NCBI GenBank assembly: GCA_910585655.1
Contig: CAJUFW010000026.1
Span: forward strand, 799 to 13,182
Source: an uncultured Lachnospiraceae bacterium
GTDB taxonomy: Bacteria > Bacillota_A > Clostridia > Lachnospirales > Lachnospiraceae
Direction of reading: 5' to 3'
Length of the DNA: 12,384 bases
The first letter of the stretch is position 1; every line of letters starts with the position of its first letter. The notes beneath the pieces were generated by a model. It did not search any database. It was not told the DNA's origin and was given only the letters and a program-made list of their open reading frames with translations. Below, piece by piece: positions 1-6,666 of this stretch. Position numbers and translations under genes: made by a program.

Positions 1-45
1 ACACGTACTGACACACTCTTTCCCTACACGACGCTCTTCCGATCT
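1..45 (+). other. Untrimmed Illumina TruSeq adapter with i5 index
   Basis: Bases 13-45 match the 33-nt TruSeq read-1 adapter, ending in the diagnostic CTCTTCCGATCT. Bases 1-4 (ACAC) are the end of the preceding P5 segment, and bases 5-12 (GTACTGAC) sit exactly in the 8-nt i5 index slot; from memory this equals TruSeq HT index D508. The stretch is library-construction sequence, not genome, so true sequence can begin no earlier than base 46 and anything upstream of the first gene has been lost. Confidence 0.98.
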
Positions 46-76
46 ATATGATAGTTCACATTGTGAACTATCATAT
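46..76. promoter_or_regulatory. 31-bp perfect palindrome, candidate MarR operator
   Basis: Arms 46-60 and 62-76 are exact reverse complements around a single T at 61, with a core TTCACA-T-TGTGAA. It lies 34 bp upstream of a MarR-family start codon, and MarR dimers typically bind such symmetric sites and autoregulate. An RBS (AAGGA, 98-102) lies between it and the gene. Caution: the palindrome begins at the first base after the adapter, so its left arm could be a fold-back artefact of library preparation. No complete promoter is visible; any -35 upstream would have been replaced by adapter. Confidence 0.5.
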
Positions 77-110
77 TGACCAAAGACCCGGATCTCAAGG
101 ATGATGGTAG

Positions 111-551
111 ATGAAAGAAAAAAATGAAGAATTGTTACGATATTGGCTGCGGATTTCGACGGCTATCAATAATGAACGAATGGTTTCGGAAATGCCGTAC
201 AAGGAAGCGTTGATCTGTAACCTGCTCTACCAAAACCAGAACGAGCATCCAGAGCAGGAGCTGACGGCTACGGATCTATGCCGGATGACGCGGATGTTAA
301 AATCACAGATGAACCGAACTCTGTGCAGTATGGAGAAAAAGGGACTGATCCAAAGGGAACGTTCTGCTAAGGATAAAAGGCAGATTTTTTTGCATTTGAA
401 TCTGGAACAGGCAGAAGTTTACAAGCAGCAGCATAAAAAAATCCTTATGTTGATCGATACCCTGCTGGAAAAGGCAGGAAGAGAGCAGGCAGAGGAAATT
501 GTCCGTTTGTTTGGACGGATTGCGGATATCGCGGAAAGTGAGTTATTATGA
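111..551 (+). CDS. MarR-family winged-helix transcriptional regulator
   Basis: The 146-residue product has the length and layout of MarR regulators: an N-terminal helix for dimerisation, a winged helix-turn-helix in the middle (roughly residues 50-100, with a recognition-helix region around MLKSQMNRTLCSMEKKGLIQRE followed by the wing segment RSAKDKRQIFLHL), and a C-terminal helical pair. The DR-like wing residues (KDKR) fit the family. The start is set by AAGGA at 98-102, eight bases upstream. The stop overlaps the next gene by four bases (ATGA), so the two are translationally coupled. Such regulators usually repress their own operon and respond to small lipophilic or phenolic ligands. Given the DegV partner, an acyl-related ligand is a reasonable inference but is not shown by the sequence. 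Confidence 0.88.
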   Translation: MKEKNEELLRYWLRISTAINNERMVSEMPYKEALICNLLYQNQNEHPEQELTATDLCRMTRMLKSQMNRTLCSMEKKGLIQRERSAKDKRQIFLHLNLEQAEVYKQQHKKILMLIDTLLEKAGREQAEEIVRLFGRIADIAESELL

Positions 552-1384
552 TAAAAATTTTAGTGGATTCTTCAGCAGATTATCAGATGGAGGAATTAAA
601 GGAAAAGCAGCTTGAACTGATTCCGCTGCCGATTCATTTGGACGGGCAGGAATATATAGACGGCGTAAACTTAGAACGGGATGAGTTTTATCGTTTAGTT
701 GCGGCAAGCAAGGATTTTCCGACGACCTCTCAGCCGTCTCCCCAGGAATTTCTGGATATTTTTCAAACCGTTAAGAAAGCAGGAGACGAACTGATTTGTA
801 TTTTGCTTTCGTCAGAACTAAGCGGTACATATGGCTGTGCGGTTTTGGCTAAAGAAATGGCAGACTATGAGGGAATTTATCTGGTGGATTCTAAGACTGC
901 TACTTGTGCCATTAAAATGCTGGCGGATTATGCCTGCCGTTTGCGGACGGAAGGCGTGACAGCGGGGGAAATTTGTACCAGATTAGAGGAACTAAAAGGG
1001 AAGGTAAAAGTGATCGCGGCGCTGGATACGCTGGAGTATTTAAGCCGTGGCGGTCGTATCGGCAAAGCGGCGGCAGCGATTGGGGAAATGGCAAACCTAA
1101 AGCCGGTAATCACCTTGACCAAGGAGGGAAAAGTCGGTATTGTAGGCAAATGTCTGGGCGTCAATAAAGCCGTCAACCAACTGATAAAGCATTTGCAGGA
1201 AAAGCCGCGAAACGAAGCGTTTCCTGTTTATCCAATCTATTCCTTTGGCACAACGAATTGCCAGCGGATGGAGGAACGGGTAGAAAAGGAAGGTATCTGG
1301 CTGAGCGAGCGATTGCAGATTGGCGCTACCATCGGGACGCATATCGGACCAGAGGCGTTTGGGATGGTATATGTAGAGGCATAA
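548..1384 (+). CDS. DegV family fatty-acid-binding protein (FakB-like)
   Basis: This 278-residue protein shows the DegV family signature throughout: an N-terminal VDSSAD (residues 6-11), TTSQPSP (59-65), SSELSGTY (88-95), the strong LDTLEYLSRGGRIG block (about 158-171), and a C-terminal HIGPEAFG segment. DegV/FakB proteins bind a fatty acid in a buried pocket and present it to the FakA kinase for acyl-phosphate formation; the TTSQPSP and SSxLSGT segments line the carboxylate site in known structures. Length is normal for the family (about 280). Its start codon overlaps the stop of the MarR gene and it has no strong RBS of its own, implying coupled translation. No fakA is in the window. The specific lipid is unknown. 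Confidence 0.93.
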   Translation: MIKILVDSSADYQMEELKEKQLELIPLPIHLDGQEYIDGVNLERDEFYRLVAASKDFPTTSQPSPQEFLDIFQTVKKAGDELICILLSSELSGTYGCAVLAKEMADYEGIYLVDSKTATCAIKMLADYACRLRTEGVTAGEICTRLEELKGKVKVIAALDTLEYLSRGGRIGKAAAAIGEMANLKPVITLTKEGKVGIVGKCLGVNKAVNQLIKHLQEKPRNEAFPVYPIYSFGTTNCQRMEERVEKEGIWLSERLQIGATIGTHIGPEAFGMVYVEA

Positions 1385-1416
1385 ATTTCGATACTCCTTT
1401 TAAGACTATAGAGAAA

Positions 1417-1462
1417 GTGGAAACTATCGTCAAAAGGCGAGAGCCTCCACTGGCAGAATGAC
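1417..1462 (+). other. Small structured intergenic stretch after degV
   Basis: GTGG (1417-1420) pairs with CCAC (1447-1450), enclosing a short AGGC/GCCT hairpin capped by a GAGA (GNRA) tetraloop at 1435-1446. GTCA (1429-1432) could pair with TGAC (1459-1462) outside the hairpin as a pseudoknot. The helices are short and could be coincidental. It belongs to the 365-base gene-free stretch between degV and the lipoprotein gene; 1463-1524 shows nothing I can name. Confidence 0.25.
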
Positions 1463-1524
1463 AGGAATTTCATAACACAAACAGGAAAGCAGTGGATTTG
1501 TTTTAGAGATAAAGCAATTCGCTG

Positions 1525-1667
1525 TTTTTTGTATGATAGGAAAGTTCTCCGAACTTCCCTATCATACAAAAAACCCTCCGGGCGGGATGCACACTCGCGC
1601 AAATGGAAGATGTTGCCGTAAGACAACCGCGCTCGGTGCGAGAATTCCACTTTGTGGAATTCTTTTT
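1525..1667. repeat. Composite hairpin element, candidate dispersed repeat
   Basis: The first part is a 23-bp inverted repeat (1525-1547 with 1551-1573) with one mismatch (A1541/C1557), a TCC loop, and T6/A6 ends. It is followed by a GC-rich segment in which CTCGCGC (1594-1600) pairs with GTGCGAG (1636-1642, one G-U pair), enclosing GTTGCC/GACAAC around a GTAA (GNRA) loop at 1612-1627. A 9-bp hairpin (1642-1662) with a T tract ends it. The TATGATAG...CTATCATA arms (1532-1539 and 1559-1566) also occur in the palindrome at 46-76. No coding sequence is convincing. The compact hairpin architecture and local GC rise suggest an intergenic repeat family; copy number cannot be judged from one window. 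Confidence 0.55.
1641..1667 (+). terminator. Rho-independent terminator-like hairpin
   Basis: GAATTCCAC (1642-1650) and GTGGAATTC (1654-1662) form a perfect 9-bp stem with a TTT loop, followed by T5 at 1663-1667. It would stop transcripts from the MarR-degV side, and a new promoter follows directly. Confidence 0.7.
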
Positions 1668-1679
1668 CAATGGTTTTCA

Positions 1680-1708
1680 TTGCTTTTCCTAAGAAATCGT
1701 AGTATAGT
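1680..1708 (+). promoter_or_regulatory. Sigma-A-like promoter for the lipoprotein-kinase pair
   Basis: TTGCTT (1680-1685) and TATAGT (1703-1708) are separated by 17 bp. The -10 is strong (5 of 6) and the -35 is weak. The promoter lies just after the terminator-like hairpin and about 40 bp upstream of the lipoprotein start. Confidence 0.55.
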
Positions 1709-1749
1709 TTTAAAAGAGCTTGCAGACAGCAAGACAAAAGGAGCAGGAA

Positions 1750-3051
1750 ATGAAAAAAGGGAAACGAGCAAAAAAGGGATTGCGGCTTATCAGTGGGGTA
1801 TTGGCGGCTTTTTTTATGCTGGATATGTTAGGCGGCTGTGCGATGAAAAACAAGGTAGTAAATTATGAGATTGGAAAAGCACCGGAGCATACTCTTACTT
1901 TTTTTGGAAATAAATACGAAACAGCCAATGTAGAAGTGATTGAAGATATTATAATCGGTTATCTGGGAGAAAATAAAGATACCATTATTTTATATGAAAG
2001 CTTAAAGGGAGCAGATTATTTTGAAGCTTTAAGGAAGCGGGAGGCATCCGGGCATTTGGATGACATTTTTATTGTGGATCATGATACTGCGTTGGATTTT
2101 TCAGCAAGGGAAAGTCTGGCAGATTTAACGGAATTGGCAAAGACAGTTCCGTTTTTCGATAAAATAAAGAGCCAAATGGAAGCAGAGGACGGGCGAATTT
2201 ATTGGGTGCCTACTACGGTATCTGCCTTTGGATTATATTGTAATTTGGATTTGCTAAGGGAACACGGGCAGCAGATTCCACGTACTCTAGGGGAGTGGGA
2301 AGCAGCATGTGATTATTTTGTGGAGCAGGGCATTACTCCGGTGATTGCCAATCATGATAATTCTTTAAAAACGTTGGCTTTAGCACAAGGATTTTATCCA
2401 ATCTATCGGGACGGAAAGCAAAACGAAGTCCTAGAACGGCTCAGCAAAGGAGAAGAGAAGCTAAGCAGCTACTTGCGGGAGGGGTTTTTGCTGGCGGAGG
2501 AATTTTGTAAAAAGGGCTATATAGATGCAAAGAAGACGTTGAAAACACAAAAAACTTCGGATGATTTGGAAGAATTTATACAGGGGAATGCGCCCTTTAT
2601 GCTGACGGGTGCATGGGCGGCGGGACGAGTAAAGGGAATGGAGCCGGATTTTGCTTTTCAGGTAGTACCGTATCCGGTTTTAGAGGATGGCGCTGTATTG
2701 GTGATCAATCTGGATTCCCGTCTGGGTGTTTCTGCGAAAAGCGAGAACCAGGAGATGGCAAAGGAATTTGTGGCTTATTTTTTACAGGAGGACAACATTC
2801 GTCGTTTTGCGGATAACCAGTCGTCGTTTAGCCCGTTAAAGGGAATCGCTTACGAACCGCCTTTAACGGAAATCCAGGATATTGTTAGCTATTATCAAAC
2901 AGAGGTATTGGTGATTGGGACGGACAGTCGTCTAAGGCTTCCAATTTGGGAAAAGCTTGGGGATGTAGCTGACGGGATATTGACAGGAGAAAATGTAGAA
3001 GACTTGCTGGAGTGGTTGGATCAACAGGCGGCAGGAGAAAAAACAGACTGA
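1750..3051 (+). CDS. Extracellular solute-binding lipoprotein (ABC sugar-type SBP)
   Basis: The ATG at 1750 was chosen because AAGGAG (1738-1743) sits six bases upstream and it opens a lipoprotein signal peptide: a basic N-terminus, a hydrophobic core, and the lipobox LGGC with the acylated cysteine at residue 30. An in-frame ATG at 1720 would add ten residues ahead of the signal. The 433-residue product has the length and features of family 1 solute-binding proteins: YWVPTTVSAFGLYCNLDLL in the N-lobe, PRTLGEWEAACDYF at the hinge region, and APFMLTGAWAAG followed by the C-lobe. It would be anchored outside the membrane. No permease or ATPase gene is adjacent; the next gene is a sensor kinase 20 bases downstream. 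A role in ligand sensing rather than uptake is therefore plausible but inferred. The ligand is unknown. Confidence 0.87.
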   Translation: MKKGKRAKKGLRLISGVLAAFFMLDMLGGCAMKNKVVNYEIGKAPEHTLTFFGNKYETANVEVIEDIIIGYLGENKDTIILYESLKGADYFEALRKREASGHLDDIFIVDHDTALDFSARESLADLTELAKTVPFFDKIKSQMEAEDGRIYWVPTTVSAFGLYCNLDLLREHGQQIPRTLGEWEAACDYFVEQGITPVIANHDNSLKTLALAQGFYPIYRDGKQNEVLERLSKGEEKLSSYLREGFLLAEEFCKKGYIDAKKTLKTQKTSDDLEEFIQGNAPFMLTGAWAAGRVKGMEPDFAFQVVPYPVLEDGAVLVINLDSRLGVSAKSENQEMAKEFVAYFLQEDNIRRFADNQSSFSPLKGIAYEPPLTEIQDIVSYYQTEVLVIGTDSRLRLPIWEKLGDVADGILTGENVEDLLEWLDQQAAGEKTD

Positions 3052-3071
3052 GAGGGGAGGCAGCGAGGCAG

Positions 3072-5000
3072 ATGAAAAAGCGAGGGGCATTTTGGATAGT
3101 TCTTTTCTTACTGCTTATTTTGTTGGGAGGGGGTACCTGGCTGTTTATAACAGAGGTAAACGACGAGCTATGGAATAGCTCGGTACGGACGATTACAGAA
3201 AGCACGCATCAGGGAGTAAATGCTATTAATATCCAGTTAGAGGCAGATTTTAAGCTCTTAGAAGGCATATGGAAAAACATTCTTTCTTCTGATCTGAACA
3301 AGGAGGCGCTGTCGTTGTATTGGGAAAATACACCGGATGTAATGCTTTATTTAAAAGATCAAAAGGAATTGTATGAAGGAACCAGGCTTGATCGGACGGT
3401 AGATGTTGCGCTAAGCAGCGCCACTGCCGATCGGGGGCTTGTGGATACGCATATCAGCAGTGTGACAGGTGAAATGGTGTTCAATATTTTTGTAAGGGTA
3501 TTCTTAGCAGACGGAACGACTGCCTTTTTGGTAAAAGAGTACCGGACAAAGGAAGTGGCAGATCAGTTTACGCTTTCTTTTTATAACAGCAACGGTTTTT
3601 CTTATTTGGTCGATCAGGCTGGAAACGTCATGGTACGCCCAAGGCATCGGAACAGCAATAAAACATTTTCTAACCTGTTTGATATGATTTCCGATCAGGG
3701 AAACGATCCGGCTATGGTGGAGATGTTCCGGGAAAGCATCAAGAACCGAAAGAATGGATGGGCAAAATTTTATGATAGGGGAATTGGCATAGTGTTTTGC
3801 TACGAGCCGCTCCGAACGGATTCCGGCTGGCTGATGGTTTCTATTATTCCGGAGTCCATGATTACAAAGCAGGCTACCCATATCCTGCAAAAAACCATGA
3901 GCCTTTCCGTGCTTGCCGTTGGCGTGATATTGGCGTTTGCCGCTACCTTTTTCTGGATAAAGCTGCATGAAAACAGAATACATACGAAAGAGCTTCAGGA
4001 GGCGCTAGAAAGAGCCGATACGGCGAACCAGGTAAAAGGACAATTTTTAATGGATATGTCGCATGATATCCGTACTCCGTTAAACGCTATCATAGGTATG
4101 ACGACGATTGCCGAAGAACAAGTCGCCGATACGGCGAAAGTAAGGGACTGTCTGAAAAAAATCAAGGTTTCAGGCTCCCATCTGTTGAGTCTGGTAAGCG
4201 ATGTATTGGATATGTCGCAGGTGGAACAGGGTTCTGTAATCCTAAAAAACGAAGAATTTTCGTTTCCTGGGCTGTTAGAGGATATTCTGACTTTGATGAC
4301 GCCGCAGGCACAGGAGGCGGGGCTGACGCTGCAGGTAGCGCCGATTTGCATAGAACATACATGGGCAGAAGGAGATCCGTTTCGTATTCGGCAGATCTTG
4401 GTTAATATCATTGGGAACGCCGTCAAATATACGCTTTCCGGTGGGCAGATTTTTTTGGAATTGACGGAAGAAAAGGCAGTAGAGGACGGTTATCGGACTT
4501 ATCGGTTTTGCTGTAGGGATACCGGGATTGGTATGGAGCCTGATTTTATCAAAAAGGTCTTTCTGCCGTTTGAACGCGCCCGGAATACAACGGCAAGCCG
4601 GATTGCCGGAACAGGGGTGGGATTGGCGATTACAAAAAATCTGTTGGATTTGATGGGAGGAAGCATTTCGGTAAAAAGTAAACCAGGAAAGGGTTCTGTT
4701 TTTACGATAGAGCTGCCTCTAAAGGTAATCAAAGAAAAAGAGCCTGTCGTGTCTGATGATTTTGCTGCTGTAGAAGAAGAGACAGAAGAAGCCAAGGCAG
4801 AATTTTACAGCAGCAAACGGGTTCTGATCGTAGAGGATAATGAACTGAATATGGAGATTATGGGAGCGCTGATGGAGATGATTGGCATTCAGACCGAAAA
4901 GGCATATAACGGGCAGGAGGCAGTCAATCGGCTGCAGGAGGTTGCGGAAGGGTGGTTTGATTTTTATGGATATCCAAATGCCGGTACTAGACGGTTATGA
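3072..5000 (+). CDS. Hybrid sensor histidine kinase, receiver truncated by frameshift
   Basis: The start at 3072 (MKKRGAFW) follows a strong GGGGAGG and directly opens a membrane segment; an upstream in-frame ATG at 3012 would overlap the preceding gene by 40 bases. Order of parts: TM1 (about 6-26), a roughly 250-residue extracellular sensor that looks Cache-like, TM2 (about 277-298), a coiled linker, HisKA with SHDIRTP (phosphorylated His331), HATPase with N box around Asn449, G1 DTGIG (Asp483) and G2 GTGVG (about 513-518), then a receiver starting VLIVEDN (acidic pair Glu588/Asp589). The reading frame leaves the receiver after Asp630 and stops at 5000, so the phospho-acceptor Asp, the Thr/Ser switch and the Lys are lost from this 642-residue product. 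Kinase parts look intact. It probably works with the adjacent binding protein; no separate response regulator is in the window. Confidence 0.88.
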   Translation: MKKRGAFWIVLFLLLILLGGGTWLFITEVNDELWNSSVRTITESTHQGVNAINIQLEADFKLLEGIWKNILSSDLNKEALSLYWENTPDVMLYLKDQKELYEGTRLDRTVDVALSSATADRGLVDTHISSVTGEMVFNIFVRVFLADGTTAFLVKEYRTKEVADQFTLSFYNSNGFSYLVDQAGNVMVRPRHRNSNKTFSNLFDMISDQGNDPAMVEMFRESIKNRKNGWAKFYDRGIGIVFCYEPLRTDSGWLMVSIIPESMITKQATHILQKTMSLSVLAVGVILAFAATFFWIKLHENRIHTKELQEALERADTANQVKGQFLMDMSHDIRTPLNAIIGMTTIAEEQVADTAKVRDCLKKIKVSGSHLLSLVSDVLDMSQVEQGSVILKNEEFSFPGLLEDILTLMTPQAQEAGLTLQVAPICIEHTWAEGDPFRIRQILVNIIGNAVKYTLSGGQIFLELTEEKAVEDGYRTYRFCCRDTGIGMEPDFIKKVFLPFERARNTTASRIAGTGVGLAITKNLLDLMGGSISVKSKPGKGSVFTIELPLKVIKEKEPVVSDDFAAVEEETEEAKAEFYSSKRVLIVEDNELNMEIMGALMEMIGIQTEKAYNGQEAVNRLQEVAEGWFDFYGYPNAGTRRL

Positions 5001-5184
5001 AGCGACACGCCGTATCCGCAGAATGGAACGGGAGGATCTAAAGCATATCCCAATCTTTGCCGTATCTGCCAATGCTCTGGCAGAAGATGTGAAAAATTCT
5101 CTGGAAGCAGGGATGAACGGGCATATTTCTAAGCCTGTAGATTTGGATCTGTTAAAGAAAGTCATGGGAGAATGTTTGAAGTAG
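4960..5184 (+). pseudogene. Out-of-frame C-terminal half of the kinase receiver domain
   Basis: Read in the +1 frame, this stretch encodes the missing receiver half: IFMDIQMPVLDGYEA with the phospho-acceptor Asp in FMD, the FAVSANA switch segment, and HISKPVD with the conserved Lys. Joined to the upstream frame it would restore a full-length receiver. Comparison with the usual FDLIFMD spacing shows exactly one residue (Leu) missing. The simplest cause is loss of five bases from a TTGAT duplication (TTTGATTTGATTTTT becoming TTTGATTTTT). Whether this is a real mutation or an assembly or base-calling error cannot be told here. It has no start or RBS of its own, so it is not a separate gene. Confidence 0.85.
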
Positions 5185-5187
5185 GAC

Positions 5188-5216
5188 TTGACGAAAGCCG
5201 TTTTCTTTACTATGAT
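5188..5216 (+). promoter_or_regulatory. Strong sigma-A promoter for the cobalamin riboswitch transcript
   Basis: TTGACG (5188-5193) and TATGAT (5211-5216) are each 5 of 6 matches to consensus with an ideal 17-bp spacer. The promoter begins four bases after the kinase stop codon, and the expected start site near 5223 falls just before the riboswitch P1 helix. Confidence 0.8.
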
Positions 5217-5224
5217 AAAAATTG

Positions 5225-5397
5225 CTTTGTTCGGGGAAACAGGTGAGAATCCTGTACGAGCCCGTCGCCGTGAGGCATATATCAAGCTGTTTTTGCTCTT
5301 CGTCTAACCAAATGCCACAACTTTGGGACATGTCATTGGAGAGTTTTCTCTGAGAAGGCGGACAAAGAAGATGCCAAGTCGAAATATCCGAACAAAG
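5225..5397 (+). promoter_or_regulatory. Cobalamin (B12) riboswitch
   Basis: The closing helix P1 is a perfect 10-bp pairing of CTTTGTTCGG (5225-5234) with CCGAACAAAG (5388-5397). Inside are the B12-box core GGGGAAACAGGTGAGAATCC with its ACAGG/CCTGT hairpin (5239-5255), the GCCCGTCGCCGTGAGGC L5 region (5260-5276), and the 3' core segment GCCAAGTCGAAATAT (5373-5387). All match the order and spacing of cobalamin aptamers. The 72 bases between P1 and the start codon would hold the expression platform; I see no convincing terminator there, so translational control is possible. With adenosylcobalamin-type ligand bound it is expected to lower expression of the two downstream genes. Confidence 0.9.
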
Positions 5398-5469
5398 TAG
5401 ACCCCCTTGGTAGGATATAGCTGCGAGTGCCAGTTTTTTAGGGGAATTATTATCAAAGGAGAGAAACGT

Positions 5470-5925
5470 ATGAAAGAAAGAATCCAAAAACGAAAATGGT
5501 CATTCGTCCTTTGTATGGTGCTGATTGTGGCTATGGCACTGACAGCAGGCGGCTGTAATGGCAAGACCAAAAAAGAAAGCCCTGCTGCAAACGGGGCAGA
5601 GACGGTACCTCAGGCAGATGGCAGCGTGTTAGGAGACGGCAGTAAGGTGTTTGACGTTACTATCGTGGATCAGGAGGATGTGGAAACGACATTAGAAATC
5701 CATACCGATCAGGAAACGGTAGGAGCAGCGCTATTAGAGCTTGGCTTGATTGCCGGAGAGGAAAGCGAGTATGGTCTGTTTATAAAGACGGTTAATGGTC
5801 TTACTGCAGACTATGATACGGACGGTGTATACTGGGCGTTTTATATTGACGGCGAATATGCTACAAGCGGTGTGGATTCCACACCTGTGACAGAGGGAGC
5901 GCATTATTCCTTTCAGGTAGAATAA
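5470..5925 (+). CDS. DUF4430 lipoprotein, predicted cobalamin/corrinoid-binding
   Basis: The ATG at 5470 follows AAGGAGAG (5456-5463) and opens a lipoprotein signal peptide: basic N-terminus, hydrophobic core, lipobox AGGC with Cys29. A short polar linker (30-58) leads to one DUF4430 domain (about 60-151), recognised from LLELGLIAGEESEYGLF, KTVNGLTADYD, VYWAFYIDGEYATSGVDS and a C-terminal beta strand. DUF4430 is related to the C-terminal beta domain of transcobalamin/intrinsic factor, which contacts the corrinoid. With a B12 riboswitch upstream and an ECF S component two bases downstream, the likely role is capture of a corrinoid at the cell surface and delivery to the S component. The exact ligand (cobalamin, cobinamide or another B12 fragment) is not determined by sequence. 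Confidence 0.85.
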   Translation: MKERIQKRKWSFVLCMVLIVAMALTAGGCNGKTKKESPAANGAETVPQADGSVLGDGSKVFDVTIVDQEDVETTLEIHTDQETVGAALLELGLIAGEESEYGLFIKTVNGLTADYDTDGVYWAFYIDGEYATSGVDSTPVTEGAHYSFQVE

Positions 5926-5927
5926 AA

Positions 5928-6458
5928 ATGAAGCTGACAACAAAAGAAATCGTTGTTTTTGCGATGCTGGGTGTGATTATGTATGCCTCTAAGCTTATCT
6001 TGGAATTCGCACCCAACGTTCATTTGTTAGGCGTTTTTACGATGGCATATACGATTGTTTATCGGAAAAAAGCGCTTTATCCAATTTATACCTATGTTTT
6101 GTTAAACGGTATGTTTTACGGCTTTGCAGCATGGTGGATTCCTTATCTGTATGTTTGGGCATTGTTATGGGGCGTAACACTGTTACTTGTAAAGAAGCTA
6201 CCGGAACAAATGCCGAAAAAATGGCAATCGCTTCTTTATATGAGTGTATGTGCAGTACATGGTTTTTTATTTGGGACGCTTTATGCGCCGGTGCAGGCGA
6301 TTCTGTTCGGGCTTAGCCTGAAAGGAACCATAGCCTGGATTGCCGCAGGTCTGCCGTGGGATCTGATACATGGTGTGAGCAATTTTTTCTGCGGAAGTCT
6401 GATTTTACCGATTAGCGCCATGCTGAGGCTGGCGGAGAGAACTACAGAACAAGAATAG
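5928..6458 (+). CDS. ECF transporter S component, predicted B12-related substrate
   Basis: The 176-residue product is almost entirely hydrophobic, with about six membrane segments, and opens with a short cytoplasmic LTTKEIVVFAMLGVIMYASK segment typical of ECF S components (small residues spaced AxxxxxxxA along TM1). Length is normal for this class. It starts two bases after the DUF4430 gene, so the pair is co-translated under the cobalamin riboswitch. No EcfA/EcfT genes are nearby, so it would share a general energising module (group II ECF). Known B12-riboswitch-linked S components include CbrT (cobalamin) and CblT (alpha-ribazole); I cannot decide between them from sequence, so no symbol is given. 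A terminator follows directly. Confidence 0.82.
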   Translation: MKLTTKEIVVFAMLGVIMYASKLILEFAPNVHLLGVFTMAYTIVYRKKALYPIYTYVLLNGMFYGFAAWWIPYLYVWALLWGVTLLLVKKLPEQMPKKWQSLLYMSVCAVHGFLFGTLYAPVQAILFGLSLKGTIAWIAAGLPWDLIHGVSNFFCGSLILPISAMLRLAERTTEQE

Positions 6459-6462
6459 GGGA

Positions 6463-6510
6463 GACCTGCCGGATTTATGGTACAAAGTATCATGGCGGCA
6501 GGTTCTTTTT
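6463..6510 (+). terminator. Rho-independent terminator after the ECF S component
   Basis: GACCTGCCG (6463-6471) pairs with CGGCAGGTT (6496-6504). A second inner helix ATGGTAC/GTATCAT (6477-6483 with 6487-6493) closes an AAA loop. T5 follows at 6506-6510. It ends the riboswitch-controlled operon before the promoter of deoB. Confidence 0.88.
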
Positions 6511-6583
6511 GTATTCAAAAAAATGTTTGCTAATGCAGATGCGCTCCGGTGTGATCAAGAAAAGTTTTTTGTGCAAGAAAAGG

Positions 6584-6612
6584 TTGAATTTATTCGGTGC
6601 TTTGTATATACT
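6584..6612 (+). promoter_or_regulatory. Sigma-A promoter of the nucleoside salvage operon
   Basis: TTGAAT (6584-6589) and TATACT (6607-6612) are 17 bp apart, with a start site expected near 6619, about 48 bp before deoB. No obvious operator palindrome overlaps it. Confidence 0.7.
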
Positions 6613-6666
6613 GAAAACAGAACATATTGTGGCAGGAGAACCTGTTACGGTCAGGGGGTGTTTGCT

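Noticed and set aside
1237..1737. A 166-codon reverse-strand open frame covering the degV end and the hairpin region
   Set aside because: It runs antisense through the conserved degV C-terminus and through the inverted repeat, has no convincing RBS and no recognisable domain; it is best explained by the repeat lacking stops in that frame.
3504..3983. A 159-codon reverse-strand open frame inside the kinase sensor domain
   Set aside because: It overlaps clearly coding + strand sequence and shows no family features.
4953..4970. Programmed ribosomal frameshifting to make the full receiver
   Set aside because: A +1 shift here would leave the receiver two residues short and a -2 shift one residue short; there is no canonical slippery heptamer for the needed direction. 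A small deletion fits better.
5398..5445. A terminator in the riboswitch expression platform before TTTTTT at 5434-5439
   Set aside because: The only stem next to the T tract (AGCTG/CAGTT) is five pairs with a G-U and uses two of the Ts; too weak to call.
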